Both the position numbers and the translations under genes were made by a program. Source: a virus. Taken from it: a DNA stretch of 64,000 nt. The notes beneath the pieces were generated by a model. That model was not told the origin of the DNA and made no database searches. It saw nothing but the letters and a program-made list of their open reading frames with translations. Shown here one piece after another: positions 14,798 to 22,385 of the stretch. Numbering within the stretch: position 1 is the first letter of the stretch; each line of letters begins with the position of its first letter. The stretch is from the IMG/VR virus record IMGVR_UViG_3300044684_000361, positions 1-64,000 of that record; one strand, given 5' to 3'.

Positions 14798-15284
14798 AAA
14801 AGAGATTCTCGCGCATATCAAGGCTGGCAAGAACGTGAAGGAGATCGCCGAGGCCATGGGGATCATGACCAAGAGCGTGCCGGCATATGCTTCCATGCTC
14901 CGCGCAAAGGGATACTTGCCGCCTATTCCGCCGAAGGACGGAAGGCGCAGGCGTACGGAACCTCCGGTGACTCGTGAGGAGGTGGAGAAAGAGAAACTTG
15001 AAAAGGTGCGGGCGAAGGAATCCACGGGGCTTGCGATCCAGCAGGTGGAATCGCGAATGCCCGCTGAGCCGCCTCCGGCCGCTATCGCGGATGTGGAAAC
15101 CCATAATCGCCGCAGGCGGCGTGGCAGTGGCGACGGCGACTATCGCTCGTCGAAGGTATCCATCACGACGCGTGTATTGGCAGAAGAATTGGATAAGTCA
15201 ATCCAACAGTACATTGCTGAAGGGGGGCGCCTGGAAAAGTGGCACCGCTGGGCGATCGTGCTGTGCGGATCGATCCTTGAGTGA
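14754..15284 (+). CDS. LuxR-type HTH DNA-binding protein
   Basis: The protein has 176 residues. TAGGAGG lies upstream of the ATG. The N-terminus (LGPREKEILAHIKAG, KEIAEAMGIMTKSVPAYASM) is a LuxR/GerE-like helix-turn-helix. A basic, Pro-rich linker (residues 60-130) leads to a C-terminal helix with ITTRVLAEELDKSIQQYI. It likely regulates transcription within the phage programme; the target is unknown. Operator site 2 follows directly after the gene. Confidence 0.65.
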   Translation: MQKPEKSLVPLGPREKEILAHIKAGKNVKEIAEAMGIMTKSVPAYASMLRAKGYLPPIPPKDGRRRRTEPPVTREEVEKEKLEKVRAKESTGLAIQQVESRMPAEPPPAAIADVETHNRRRRRGSGDGDYRSSKVSITTRVLAEELDKSIQQYIAEGGRLEKWHRWAIVLCGSILE

Positions 15285-15290
15285 AAGCAG

Positions 15291-15320
15291 TTGAACTTAT
15301 TGTACAGCCCGCTGTACTCT
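15291..15320 (+). promoter_or_regulatory. Rightward promoter with overlapping operator, site 2
   Basis: TTGAAC (15291-15296) and TACTCT (15315-15320) are 18 bases apart. The palindrome TGTACAG-CCCG-CTGTACT (15301-15318) fills the spacer and overlaps the -10 box exactly as at sites 1 and 3. It drives the gene at 15343 and those after it. Confidence 0.65.
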
Positions 15321-15342
15321 AACATTGTAGGAAGGAGGAGAT

Positions 15343-15588
15343 ATGGCTCTCACACGAGCCCAGATCGATGTATTACGGTATGCCCTGGCTGACTCAGTCT
15401 ACGAAGCCGATGGCATCACCTTACATGCCTGGATGCCTTTCAAGGGCGCGCCGGGCCGTGCTGTTATCAAGGCGCTGAAACGAAAGGGATTCCTGGGGGA
15501 GAATGGTCGCGCCACTGAGGCCGGGCGGGGGGCGCTGCTTACCTCTCCCGAGGCCTCCTCAGAGAGGAGGTCCGATGATGCGCTTTGA
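15343..15588 (+). CDS. Small hypothetical protein, winged-helix-like
   Basis: The 81-residue protein has AAGGAGGAG before its ATG. Sequence such as AQIDVLRYALADSVYE and RAVIKALKRKGFLGENG suggests a small HTH or winged-helix fold, common in phage proteins that modify transcription. It is the first gene after operator site 2 and overlaps the ParB-like gene by 14 bases. Confidence 0.55.
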   Translation: MALTRAQIDVLRYALADSVYEADGITLHAWMPFKGAPGRAVIKALKRKGFLGENGRATEAGRGALLTSPEASSERRSDDAL

Positions 15589-16399
15589 GGTGCAAAAGGT
15601 TACTCCTGAGCAGGCTGAGAAGTGGCTGACCCGCAATGAGGGTAATCGAAAGCTACGCGAGGCGCGAGCCGCTGGGCTATCCAGAGCGATCCTGGCCGGC
15701 AAATGGAGTCTGACCCATCAGGCTATTGCCTTTTCCAAACGGGGCCGGCTTCTGGATGGGCAGCATCGCCTGCGTGCCATCGTGCTCGCCAGACAGCCCG
15801 TTGAGGTGGTGGTGGCCTATGACGTGCCTGATGAGGCCTTCGCCTATATGGATGCGGGTCTCCCCCGGCAAATGTATGAGCGTTTGCGCAAAGACAAACG
15901 GCATACCGCCATCTGCTCCACGGTCTTTCGCCTCCTACAGAGCAACCGCGTACCCCAGGAGCACGAAGCGGAGCTGCTCATGGAAACCTTTGGCCCCGCG
16001 ATGCTGAAGATGGACCAGATCACGCGTCCCACGACGGCTCGCAATGTGATCAAGGCGGCCCCCTATGAAGGGGCGATCATGCTGCGGATCAAGGAAGCGA
16101 TGATGGACAGCGATGAGGACCGGGTCCAGAAAATCAACTTCCACATGGAAAAGCTGCGCAAGGGAGAGATTTCGCTCCTGCCGCCGATCCTACAATCCTT
16201 TTACCGCCAGACCGCTGAAGGGGTGAAGAATCCTGAGATCGGCGTCTCACCCGTGACAGACAAATTTGTGCGTACATGGATCGCTTTTGATCCAGCCAAG
16301 GAGGATACTTCGCGCCTTCAGGTGAGCGACCATCGTACCGCCACACTGGAAGCGCAGGCCGTATTTCACGAAGCCACCCAGGGGATCTTTGATGACTGA
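15575..16399 (+). CDS. ParB/DGQHR-like protein
   Basis: The 274-residue protein has GAGGAGG before its ATG. DGQHRLRAIVLARQPVEVVV (about 61-80) is the ParB/DGQHR nucleotide-binding signature, preceded by an N-terminal strand and by LAGKWSLTHQAIAF. The motif occurs in ParB N-terminal domains and in phage or DNA-modification proteins of varied role. Here no parA or centromere-like array was seen, so partition is unlikely. CTP/NTP binding is likely; the function is unknown. Confidence 0.7.
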   Translation: MMRFEVQKVTPEQAEKWLTRNEGNRKLREARAAGLSRAILAGKWSLTHQAIAFSKRGRLLDGQHRLRAIVLARQPVEVVVAYDVPDEAFAYMDAGLPRQMYERLRKDKRHTAICSTVFRLLQSNRVPQEHEAELLMETFGPAMLKMDQITRPTTARNVIKAAPYEGAIMLRIKEAMMDSDEDRVQKINFHMEKLRKGEISLLPPILQSFYRQTAEGVKNPEIGVSPVTDKFVRTWIAFDPAKEDTSRLQVSDHRTATLEAQAVFHEATQGIFDD

Positions 16400-16850
16400 T
16401 TACGAAGGTATCTTCATGAAGGCAGCCGAGCAGGCCCGTGAGGGACTGGGGAAGGTGGAGCTGTTGATCCCTTTTCTCGCGATGTCGATGCTGCAGGCGG
16501 TAGCTCACTTCCAGAAAACCGGTGATCCGGTGGGGGAGCAGTTGTTAGGTGGGCTCTACCATATCCTCCAAAAGGAAGTTATACAGCCTGGGAGCCTATG
16601 CTTGGAATGTACCACTCGACGGATGAAGGGGAGGCAGAGCGCTGCGTTCGAGATCACGGTCACAGCGATCGCGATCGCGATCGGTAACTACTTCGGTCAT
16701 TCTGGCGACTGTCAGAAAGCCTTCCGGCAAATGCAGGATCGGATGGATCGAGAGGCGGTAGATCCAGCAAAAACGCGCGATGCGGCACAGCGCTTTGGAC
16801 AACAGCTGTGCGCGCTCATGAGTAGTAAGTTCGGCATGCAGCAGGGTTGA
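16392..16850 (+). CDS. Hypothetical protein
   Basis: The 152-residue protein overlaps the ParB-like gene by 8 bases. It is helical with one cysteine pair (CLECTT, about 67-72) and a hydrophobic stretch ITVTAIAIAIGNYF. The coding DNA at 16664-16683 carries CGATCGCGATCGCGATCG, a short GCGATC repeat. No family is recognised. Confidence 0.55.
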   Translation: MTDYEGIFMKAAEQAREGLGKVELLIPFLAMSMLQAVAHFQKTGDPVGEQLLGGLYHILQKEVIQPGSLCLECTTRRMKGRQSAAFEITVTAIAIAIGNYFGHSGDCQKAFRQMQDRMDREAVDPAKTRDAAQRFGQQLCALMSSKFGMQQG

Positions 16851-16857
16851 AAAAACA

Positions 16858-17412
16858 ATGGCGGATGTAACCGTTTCAGAAGGCGTAGTGGAAGAATTCG
16901 GCGAGTCGCAAAAGAGGAAGCCGAAAGTCAAGATCGGGGGGCAGTGGTATTTCCTGGGAAACACCCGCCTGGACGGGGTGGCGACCGGCGATAAGCTTTC
17001 GTTCGAATGGTCCACCTTCAAGACCGACGATATGCGCTATCCCATCAAGGTGCTGGAGGGGTGGGGGTTTGTCGCCAAGCAGGAAGCCAGATCCGCGCCG
17101 CCGCCCCCTCCTCCCAGTTATCCCCCACAGCAGGGAGGAGGGGGAAATTGGCAAGCGGGCTACCCGCAGGCGCCCCCACCACCGGGCTATCCACAGCAGC
17201 AGCCAGCATACGTCCCGGCATCCCCACCAGCGCAGCCACCCCCGACTCCTGCGTATGACAGTGATCAGCTGCGGCTGATCAGTAACTTCATGGCGGCGGT
17301 CGCGCCCAAGCTCGATAGGCCCGCCCAGGTCGGGGAGTGGTTCCGCGCCATCTCCTGCGCGGTGCGTGGACAGGAATATTTTGAGGAAAGGGTGCCTTAC
17401 TCATCACGATGA
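16858..17412 (+). CDS. Possible ssDNA-binding-like protein with Pro-rich linker
   Basis: The 184-residue protein has an N-terminal part with strands (KVKIGGQWYFLGN, GDKLSFEWSTFK) consistent with an OB-like fold. A long Pro/Gln/Gly/Tyr-rich linker (residues 75-135) and a C-terminal helical part with EWFRAISCAVRGQEYF follow. A single OB-like domain, a flexible linker and position in an early operon fit a single-strand DNA-binding or recombination accessory role, but this is inference. Confidence 0.5.
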   Translation: MADVTVSEGVVEEFGESQKRKPKVKIGGQWYFLGNTRLDGVATGDKLSFEWSTFKTDDMRYPIKVLEGWGFVAKQEARSAPPPPPPSYPPQQGGGGNWQAGYPQAPPPPGYPQQQPAYVPASPPAQPPPTPAYDSDQLRLISNFMAAVAPKLDRPAQVGEWFRAISCAVRGQEYFEERVPYSSR

Positions 17413-17756
17413 TCGTCCTTCCGGGGGAGCAAGGGGTGATCGATTTTCTCTTTGTGTGTAGCCAGAACTACCAGCGTAGCCCCACGGCCGAGCACGTGGC
17501 GCGTGCGCTTGGCTACCTGGCGGATAGCGCAGGCTCGGATCGCCCCTGTGCAGGGCGGCCACTGACGCCAGCGGCAATAGCGCGAGCCGATCGGATTGTA
17601 TGCATGGAGGAATGCCATGCGCAGGCTGTCGCAAGAATGGTTCCTGCCCGCGCTCAGGATATCGAGGTGTGGCACATCTCAGATGAGTACGAATACTGCG
17701 CGCCGGAACTGATCCGGCTCATCCAAGAGCGTCTAGGAGCAAAAGATGTGGGTTGA
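17409..17756 (+). CDS. Low-molecular-weight protein-tyrosine-phosphatase-like protein
   Basis: The 115-residue protein has FLFVCSQNYQRSPTAE (about 13-28), the phosphate-binding loop C-x5-R-S of the LMW-PTP family. Its C-terminal HISDEYEY (about 92-99) is the acid-loop variant of a compact subgroup of the family. Both catalytic Cys17 and Arg23 are present. It would dephosphorylate tyrosine or aryl phosphates; the phage target is unknown. It overlaps its neighbours on both sides. Confidence 0.78.
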   Translation: MIVLPGEQGVIDFLFVCSQNYQRSPTAEHVARALGYLADSAGSDRPCAGRPLTPAAIARADRIVCMEECHAQAVARMVPARAQDIEVWHISDEYEYCAPELIRLIQERLGAKDVG

Positions 17757-18339
17757 AAGAAGTCCGCGCCGGTTTGATTTCTGTGGCTGCCCTCCGTGTG
17801 GCCTGTGCTATGTCTGGGTGGATGAGGCCCCGCCTGATGCCGTGACCACGAAAAAACCGACCTTCGAGGAGCAGATGATCGCGCTCTATGGCGCGGACAA
17901 GCCCCGCCCTGCCACTCCCGAGGAGTATGAATTGGCTCATGCGTATCGAGCCAAGGCGCGCAAGGAGTTCGATGACAAGATCGATGCCATGATGCGCAAG
18001 CAGGATGAGGAACAAGGGTGGCAACGCTTCCTCGCCCAGAAGCCAAGGAAGGTTACGGTGTACAAACCTCTGAATGCGGTCACGTTGGATTCCATCGGAG
18101 GCGAGGAGTTGGAGCGACGGATCGCAGCCGAGCAGGGAAAGAAGCAAGAACAGAAAGTTGAGCAGCAGCAAGCATCCAGGCCTTTTCCTGCCCAGCAGAC
18201 TATGCAGAGACAAATGCAGAGCGTCGCGATCGGAGTCTTGGGTGGCGGGGCTTCCCCTGCCTGTGGAACGACGCGCTATGACTATCAGAGCGACAGGATG
18301 CAGGTGTGGGATGGATACCGGTGGGTCCCGCAGTACTGA
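17746..18339 (+). CDS. Hypothetical protein with Cys-rich N-terminus
   Basis: The 197-residue protein has DFCGCPPCGLCYVW near residues 11-24. A helical middle, a Gln-rich linker and a C-terminal YDYQSDRMQVWDGYRWVPQY follow, resembling a small WW-like or SPOR-like peptide. The short motifs suggest an adaptor. It lies between the phosphatase and operator site 3. Confidence 0.5.
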   Translation: MWVERSPRRFDFCGCPPCGLCYVWVDEAPPDAVTTKKPTFEEQMIALYGADKPRPATPEEYELAHAYRAKARKEFDDKIDAMMRKQDEEQGWQRFLAQKPRKVTVYKPLNAVTLDSIGGEELERRIAAEQGKKQEQKVEQQQASRPFPAQQTMQRQMQSVAIGVLGGGASPACGTTRYDYQSDRMQVWDGYRWVPQY

Positions 18340-18345
18340 AATAAG

Positions 18346-18373
18346 TTGATTCGTGTACAGATACCTGTACACT
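18346..18373 (+). promoter_or_regulatory. Rightward promoter with perfect operator palindrome, site 3
   Basis: TTGATT (18346-18351) and TACACT (18368-18373) lie 16 bases apart. A perfect palindrome GTGTACAG-ATAC-CTGTACAC (18353-18372) fills the spacer and covers the -10 box. It is the best match among four such sites. It controls the AAA+ ATPase gene that starts at 18416. Confidence 0.78.
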
Positions 18374-18415
18374 TTGCGCGCGCGGATTGTTATTTCTTTA
18401 TAGGAGGAAATGCAC

Positions 18416-19876
18416 TTGTCAGAAACACTACAGAACGTCGGCCGCAAGCTGGTGGCGGACGTGGAGCGTACTGGCGATAAGATCATCATCCCAAGCGGGG
18501 TGACAATCGATCAGGTCATCGACCTGCTCAATCGCCGCAAGAAGTTCGAGGAAGAAGAGACCGTCATCCGCCGCACTTTTCCGGTGTTCCCGCTGGATGG
18601 TGCCGTGGCGCTCGATCGCGCGCTGAACTCTCTTTACGGCTGGGCCCCGGCGATCGCAACGCCCGGCTTCTTCACCAGTAACCCACCGCAGCTCATTCAG
18701 GTGAACGTGGGTCCCAATGAGGTGAAGTCTGTCCCCTGGGGACGCTTCAAGCTGCCCAATGTCGAGGGCCACGTGGATACCTCGATCGATCGCGGCGACA
18801 GCGGCTGCCTCGTATTTCAGGTCGTGGCGACCGTGAAGCGCAAGAATGAGCCCGAGATCAACAAGCTCTTCGAGGTGATCGGCCAGGAGATCAAGGCGCA
18901 CAGCATCTACCGGGGGAAGGCGATCAAGATCCGCTTCCGCGACGATGAGGGTGAGCCGCTGCCCATGCCGAAGCCTGTCTTCTTGGATACTTCGTACATC
19001 AGAGAGGACCAGCTGGTGTATTCCCGCCATGTGATGGATGCGGTGAACACCAATCTCTTTACGCCGATCCGGCGTGCCGCCGACTGCATCCGCAATAAGA
19101 TCCAGTTGAAACGCGGTGTGATCCTGGGTGGTGTGTATGGCACCGGCAAGACCCTCGCGGCAGCAGTCGCGAGTAAGATCGCGGTCGAGACCGGCATCAC
19201 GTACGTCTATGCGGAACGCGCCGATGAACTCAAGGACGCCTTGGAATTTGCCAAACAGTATCAGTCGCCGGCTTCCGTGGTGTTCGTTGAGGATATCGAC
19301 CGGGACATCACTGGCGAGCGCACCCATGAGATGGATGCCGTCCTCAATACCATCGATGGGGTGGACGGCAAGCACCATAACATCATCGTGGTGCTCACCA
19401 CGAACGCCCTGGATAAGGTCCACAAGGCCATGCTTCGCCCTGGGCGCTTGGATGCGGTGATCAATATCACTCCTCCGGATGCAGAGGCCGTTGCTCGCCT
19501 CATCGTCAATTACGGTGGTGGCTTGATCCGCAAGGATGCCAACCTGACTGAGGTGGGTAAGGTTCTGGATGGCCAGATCCCTGCCGTGATCGCGGAAGTG
19601 GTGAAACGAGCCAAGCTCTCGCAGTTGGCGATCCAGCCAGAGGGCACCGAACTGAACGAGATTACCCCAACGGCCCTTCTGGAGGCGGCGCACACCATGG
19701 CGATGCAGATCGATCTGCTGCGCGGTGAGCAGCCTCGCAAGGATCACTCCTCGCTGGAGGAACGCATCATCAAGGTCATTCAGGATGGGCTGTCGGAGAC
19801 GGGCACGGTCACCGAGGAGACCCAGGGTCGTTTGCGCAAGCTCGACAAGGACATTCGCCAACGGCTGGAGATGTAA
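18416..19876 (+). CDS. CDC48/FtsH-type AAA+ ATPase
   Basis: The protein has 486 residues. AGGAGG sits 8 bases before TTG 18416 but only 2 bases before ATG 18410, which favours TTG. The AAA+ core has Walker A GVYGTGKT (about 238-246), a Walker B-like VFVEDID (about 288-295), sensor-1 TTNA (about 327) and the second region of homology RPGRLD (about 340-345). The preceding 230 residues form a substrate domain. No protease zinc motif is seen. It would unfold or remodel a protein or complex. Confidence 0.8.
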   Translation: MSETLQNVGRKLVADVERTGDKIIIPSGVTIDQVIDLLNRRKKFEEEETVIRRTFPVFPLDGAVALDRALNSLYGWAPAIATPGFFTSNPPQLIQVNVGPNEVKSVPWGRFKLPNVEGHVDTSIDRGDSGCLVFQVVATVKRKNEPEINKLFEVIGQEIKAHSIYRGKAIKIRFRDDEGEPLPMPKPVFLDTSYIREDQLVYSRHVMDAVNTNLFTPIRRAADCIRNKIQLKRGVILGGVYGTGKTLAAAVASKIAVETGITYVYAERADELKDALEFAKQYQSPASVVFVEDIDRDITGERTHEMDAVLNTIDGVDGKHHNIIVVLTTNALDKVHKAMLRPGRLDAVINITPPDAEAVARLIVNYGGGLIRKDANLTEVGKVLDGQIPAVIAEVVKRAKLSQLAIQPEGTELNEITPTALLEAAHTMAMQIDLLRGEQPRKDHSSLEERIIKVIQDGLSETGTVTEETQGRLRKLDKDIRQRLEM

Positions 19877-19920
19877 AGACACTCCTGGGGATTAGCTTTA
19901 TTCGAGTGTCGCACTGGACC

Positions 19921-19946
19921 GCCCGGAGGAGGCCCCAGCTCCGGGC
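19921..19946 (+). terminator. GC-rich hairpin after the AAA+ gene
   Basis: GCCCGGAG (19921-19928) pairs with CTCCGGGC (19939-19946) around a 10-base loop. There is no T-run, so it could be an attenuator or processing site as well as a terminator. Confidence 0.4.
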
Positions 19947-19971
19947 CGTTCCAAGAGAGAGGACAACAACC

Positions 19972-20151
19972 TTGTCATTGTCTGAGGAACTGGTTCATTT
20001 TCGATATCCACTCCCTGTCTGGGCAGCCATGCGGGATCGGGAGATGACTGCCGCCTTGATCAAGGCCGAAGAAGAACATCTGGCCTATCGGCGATTTCGT
20101 ATCGGATTGGCTCATATCTTCGCGATGCCTCAAAGATTGGAGAAACGCTGA
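19972..20151 (+). CDS. Small hypothetical protein, TTG start
   Basis: The 59-residue protein appears to start at TTG 19972, since AGAGAGG lies upstream; a GTG at 19906 would include the hairpin. It contains MTAALIKAEEEHLAYRRF. No domain is recognised. Confidence 0.5.
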   Translation: MSLSEELVHFRYPLPVWAAMRDREMTAALIKAEEEHLAYRRFRIGLAHIFAMPQRLEKR

Positions 20152-20484
20152 ATGCCTGCTTACCTTGTCACGAATCGTGAAACCGGCTCCCGCGATCTGG
20201 TGGTGGCTGATACGCCCGCACAGGCTCTTCGTTTTATCTCGGAACGGGTGTTGACCGTGTCTACCCTGAAGGGTGAGGACGTGGCTATCCTTGTTGCGGA
20301 GGGGCTTGCTCCTCAGAACGCCAGGAAGGCACAAAAGGAGATGGACTTGACGCCGCCTCCTGCTGGGCCCACGACGTACCTGCCGATGTACACGCATAAG
20401 ACGGGCTGCGCGGCCGATCCCTGGACCCCGATAGGCCAGAAAGATTGCCGCTGTATGAAGCTCGATATCCCTACGGTGATGTAA
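20152..20484 (+). CDS. Hypothetical protein
   Basis: The 110-residue protein follows its neighbour with no gap. The N-terminus (AYLVTNRETGSRDLVVADTP) has a beta-alpha-beta look seen in small phage proteins. It has a Cys pair near the C-terminus (DCRCMKL). The function is unknown. Confidence 0.6.
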   Translation: MPAYLVTNRETGSRDLVVADTPAQALRFISERVLTVSTLKGEDVAILVAEGLAPQNARKAQKEMDLTPPPAGPTTYLPMYTHKTGCAADPWTPIGQKDCRCMKLDIPTVM

Positions 20485-20532
20485 GCCCCGTCAGGGGCGC
20501 AAGAAGAATTTCTTTATAGGAGGACGCAACCG

Positions 20533-20634
20533 ATGAAGTATGACCTGCACACAAGGGGCGGGAAGCCATGGGCGAAAGTTCTCCAGAGACCGAGGCCATT
20601 CAACACGGGATACGCAGCACGTATGTCAATCTGA
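20533..20634 (+). CDS. Possible leader peptide overlapping the next gene
   Basis: A 33-residue frame has TATAGGAGG well placed before its ATG. It overlaps the gene at 20568 in another frame by 67 bases. It may be translated to deliver ribosomes to the downstream start (translational coupling) or may be a chance open frame. Its basic product is not recognised. Confidence 0.4.
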   Translation: MKYDLHTRGGKPWAKVLQRPRPFNTGYAARMSI

Positions 20635-20765
20635 AGTGTCGCTGCGCGACCTGTAAGAAGGCCAATTGTGACTACATGCGCCCCTACATGAACGAGTGGA
20701 AGCACAAGCGTTCACCACGGGGGTATCCACAGAAACGTAACCGCAAGGGGAATAATGATGGATGA
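20568..20765 (+). CDS. Cys-rich DNA-binding-like small protein
   Basis: The 65-residue protein has CRCATCKKANCDYMRPY (about 24-40). HGIRSTYVNLKCRCATCKK matches a widespread small phage protein that I recall mainly from actinophages and whose cysteines probably bind zinc. Its basic C-terminus suggests nucleic-acid contact. Confidence 0.65.
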   Translation: MGESSPETEAIQHGIRSTYVNLKCRCATCKKANCDYMRPYMNEWKHKRSPRGYPQKRNRKGNNDG

Positions 20766-20804
20766 ACTTCAACTTCTGCAGACCGCATGATTCGGGAGAC
20801 GTTG

Positions 20805-21098
20805 ATGGCTGACGACAAGAATCTCCGGCCTCTCTATTCGCATCTGTACTTCGTGCAAAATGAGACCGATAGTCGAATGGAGATGCGGATCATGATCCCG
20901 GAGGTCTTCGGCAAGGATGCCGAAGATTATCGCGTGATGTGTTCCATTCCCATCTCTCTCTATGAGATCCCTGGCGTTCCGCAGCTCTTTGCCGAGGCCG
21001 GCGCCAAGATCGCCCAACAGTATTTGGCGGTGGCCTGCAATATTCAGTTCGAGGGCGGGCTACAGACCGTTGTTGTAGACAAAAATCCCTCCAACTGA
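20805..21098 (+). CDS. Hypothetical protein
   Basis: The 97-residue protein has GGGAG before ATG 20805. Its Ala/Val-rich helix (FAEAGAKIAQQYLAVA) and beta strands suggest a compact alpha/beta domain. No family is recognised. Confidence 0.6.
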   Translation: MADDKNLRPLYSHLYFVQNETDSRMEMRIMIPEVFGKDAEDYRVMCSIPISLYEIPGVPQLFAEAGAKIAQQYLAVACNIQFEGGLQTVVVDKNPSN

Positions 21099-21113
21099 CG
21101 AGGAGACAGTCCA

Positions 21114-21503
21114 TTGTATTTTGCATTGGGTGTGTTGAGTTTTGTAGTGGCGTTTCTCTTCGGGGTGGCGCTGGGGCAGGGGATGCATCGCAAGGAGGTG
21201 ATGGATCTGAAGCTGGAGATAAGCCGTCTTGAAAAGTACCGAGGGGCCTGGATTGATCAGGCCATGAAGTACCGCCTGGAGTTGCGTAAACTTCAGGTGG
21301 CTCTGGAACGGCGACAGAGAAAGATTGAGCGGTTGAAGGTCAGGATCGGGCAGACGGTGACGGACTTGTCCTGGCTGAATCGAAAGATTCAGGAAGATCT
21401 AGCCCCAACTCTACCGCCTCCTCCTGAGACAGCCTCGACCGCAAGCGGTCAATTGCCCCTTGAGCAATCCGCCGATGCAGCTCACAGCAGGGGCATTGGG
21501 TAG
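21114..21503 (+). CDS. Membrane-anchored coiled-coil protein, TTG start
   Basis: The 129-residue protein starts at TTG 21114, with AGGAGAC upstream. A single hydrophobic helix (residues 2-22, ALGVLSFVVAFLFGVALGQG) precedes a long coiled coil (residues 28-90, KLEISRLEKYRGAW onward). It is the last gene of the rightward operon and faces the leftward lysis block. It could be a membrane-associated regulator or a lysis accessory protein. Confidence 0.6.
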   Translation: MYFALGVLSFVVAFLFGVALGQGMHRKEVMDLKLEISRLEKYRGAWIDQAMKYRLELRKLQVALERRQRKIERLKVRIGQTVTDLSWLNRKIQEDLAPTLPPPPETASTASGQLPLEQSADAAHSRGIG

Positions 21504-21515
21504 CGCAGGAGGCGA

Positions 21516-21533
21516 TCCCGCGCAGCGCGAGGA
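21516..21533. terminator. Small hairpin at the convergence point
   Basis: TCC-CGCG-CAG-CGCG-A-GGA (21516-21533) can fold with one bulged base. It lies between the ends of the rightward and leftward operons, so it may stop either. Confidence 0.35.
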
Positions 21534-21542
21534 ATAGCTCCC

Positions 21543-21674
21543 TCACACCTTGGGCATCACCTTCTGGATCTCTTCTTTGAGGCTCCTTTCGATGTCGGCC
21601 AATTTGCCGGCCAGCTTCTGATCCGCAAGCCACCCGGCCGCGAAGCCGATCACGAAGATGATCACTGATGTCAT
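21543..21674 (-). CDS. Small membrane protein of the lysis block
   Basis: The 43-residue protein starts at 21674, overlapping the Rz-like gene by 4 bases. Its N-terminal half is one hydrophobic helix (SVIIFVIGFAAGWLADQ) and the C-terminus is an amphipathic helix. It is the last gene of the leftward operon. A small holin or pinholin-like role is possible. Confidence 0.55.
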   Translation of the reverse strand: MTSVIIFVIGFAAGWLADQKLAGKLADIERSLKEEIQKVMPKV

Positions 21675-22180
21675 GGGTAATGCCTCTGATATTCGCGAAG
21701 TTGGCTGCTTACTTGGTCGGCGCTCGCTCCAAGAGCTTGGAGCATTGCGAGTCGATCGAGGGAGACTGTAGGATCTCCCGCAGGCACTGACTGAAGAGGT
21801 TGGGCGGGGGTGCCGGGAGGCGCATCTCCGGGCTGGGCGGGGTGGGCCTCGGGCAGATCGGCGCTCCCACCGTGTGTATCGTGGCACAGCTCGCGAGCAG
21901 TGGTAATAGGATGCTGGCCTTGATAAGCGATGCTGTCTGCACGTTCTTTCGCATAAGCCGCTTCCGCTGCCTCCGCCCGCTGCTTCAATTGCTCGGTCAC
22001 CTGCGTGGCCGCGTCCTTCAGCTGCTGGAGGGCCTGATCATCGCGATGCTGCTGCTCGCTGACTCCTTCATCGATCAGGTGATGCTCCCACAGATGTACC
22101 GCAAGGGCCACCAAACCGATCATGATCACCTCCAAGATCCACCCCGGGATGCCGGTCTTCCCGATAAGCCATGCGATCAT
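21671..22180 (-). CDS. Rz-like inner-membrane spanin
   Basis: The 169-residue protein has one N-terminal membrane helix (about 12-31, GWILEVIMIGLVALAVHLW). A long helical, Gln/Ala/Glu-rich periplasmic part and a C-terminal Pro-rich portion follow. This is the architecture of i-spanins, which with an outer-membrane partner fuse inner and outer membranes in the last lysis step. A second gene with a lipobox is nested in another frame, as in lambda Rz/Rz1. It shows a Gram-negative host. Confidence 0.8.
   Translation of the reverse strand: MIAWLIGKTGIPGWILEVIMIGLVALAVHLWEHHLIDEGVSEQQHRDDQALQQLKDAATQVTEQLKQRAEAAEAAYAKERADSIAYQGQHPITTARELCHDTHGGSADLPEAHPAQPGDAPPGTPAQPLQSVPAGDPTVSLDRLAMLQALGASADQVSSQLREYQRHYP
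21709..21954 (-). CDS. Rz1-like outer-membrane spanin lipoprotein, nested in Rz
   Basis: The 81-residue protein is embedded completely in the Rz-like gene in a different frame. A basic start and hydrophobic stretch end in the lipobox LLASC (Cys at about 23). The mature part is Pro-rich (CPRPTPPSPEMRLPAPPP). These are the classic traits of o-spanins: lipidated, sorted to the outer membrane and bound to Rz across the periplasm. Confidence 0.78.
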   Translation of the reverse strand: MRKNVQTASLIKASILLPLLASCATIHTVGAPICPRPTPPSPEMRLPAPPPNLFSQCLREILQSPSIDSQCSKLLERAPTK

Positions 22181-22190
22181 ACTCTATCCC

Positions 22191-22385
22191 TCACTTCTGG
22201 GTGGCACGCCAAAAGATCGCTGCCGCCCCGACGAGGCGCAGGACCGCATGCCAGTGTGGCCAAGGCAGGAGATCCTTGAAATCCTGTTCATAAGGGGTGA
22301 GATCCACGACCGCGAGCGCCCCCAGGATGGTGGCGACAGTTTTCTGTCCGTGAGCGGCCCAGTAAGCCTTGATCGTCTCGATCAT
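22191..22385 (-). CDS. Small membrane protein, holin candidate
   Basis: The 64-residue protein has two hydrophobic segments (TVATILGALAVV at about 16-27, and VLRLVGAAAIFW near the C-terminus). It overlaps the muramidase gene by 4 bases. Size and place, between endolysin and spanins, fit a holin, but no family signature is seen. Confidence 0.55.
   Translation of the reverse strand: MIETIKAYWAAHGQKTVATILGALAVVDLTPYEQDFKDLLPWPHWHAVLRLVGAAAIFWRATQK

Noticed and set aside
16664-16683. GCGATC repeat resembling the cyanobacterial HIP1 word
   Set aside because: It is a single short run inside a coding region; no excess of GCGATCGC was seen elsewhere.
18428-19882. Long minus-strand open frame of 484 codons
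   Set aside because: It is the mirror of the AAA+ ATPase gene, whose motifs and ribosome-binding site are clear; the mirror has no recognisable motif.
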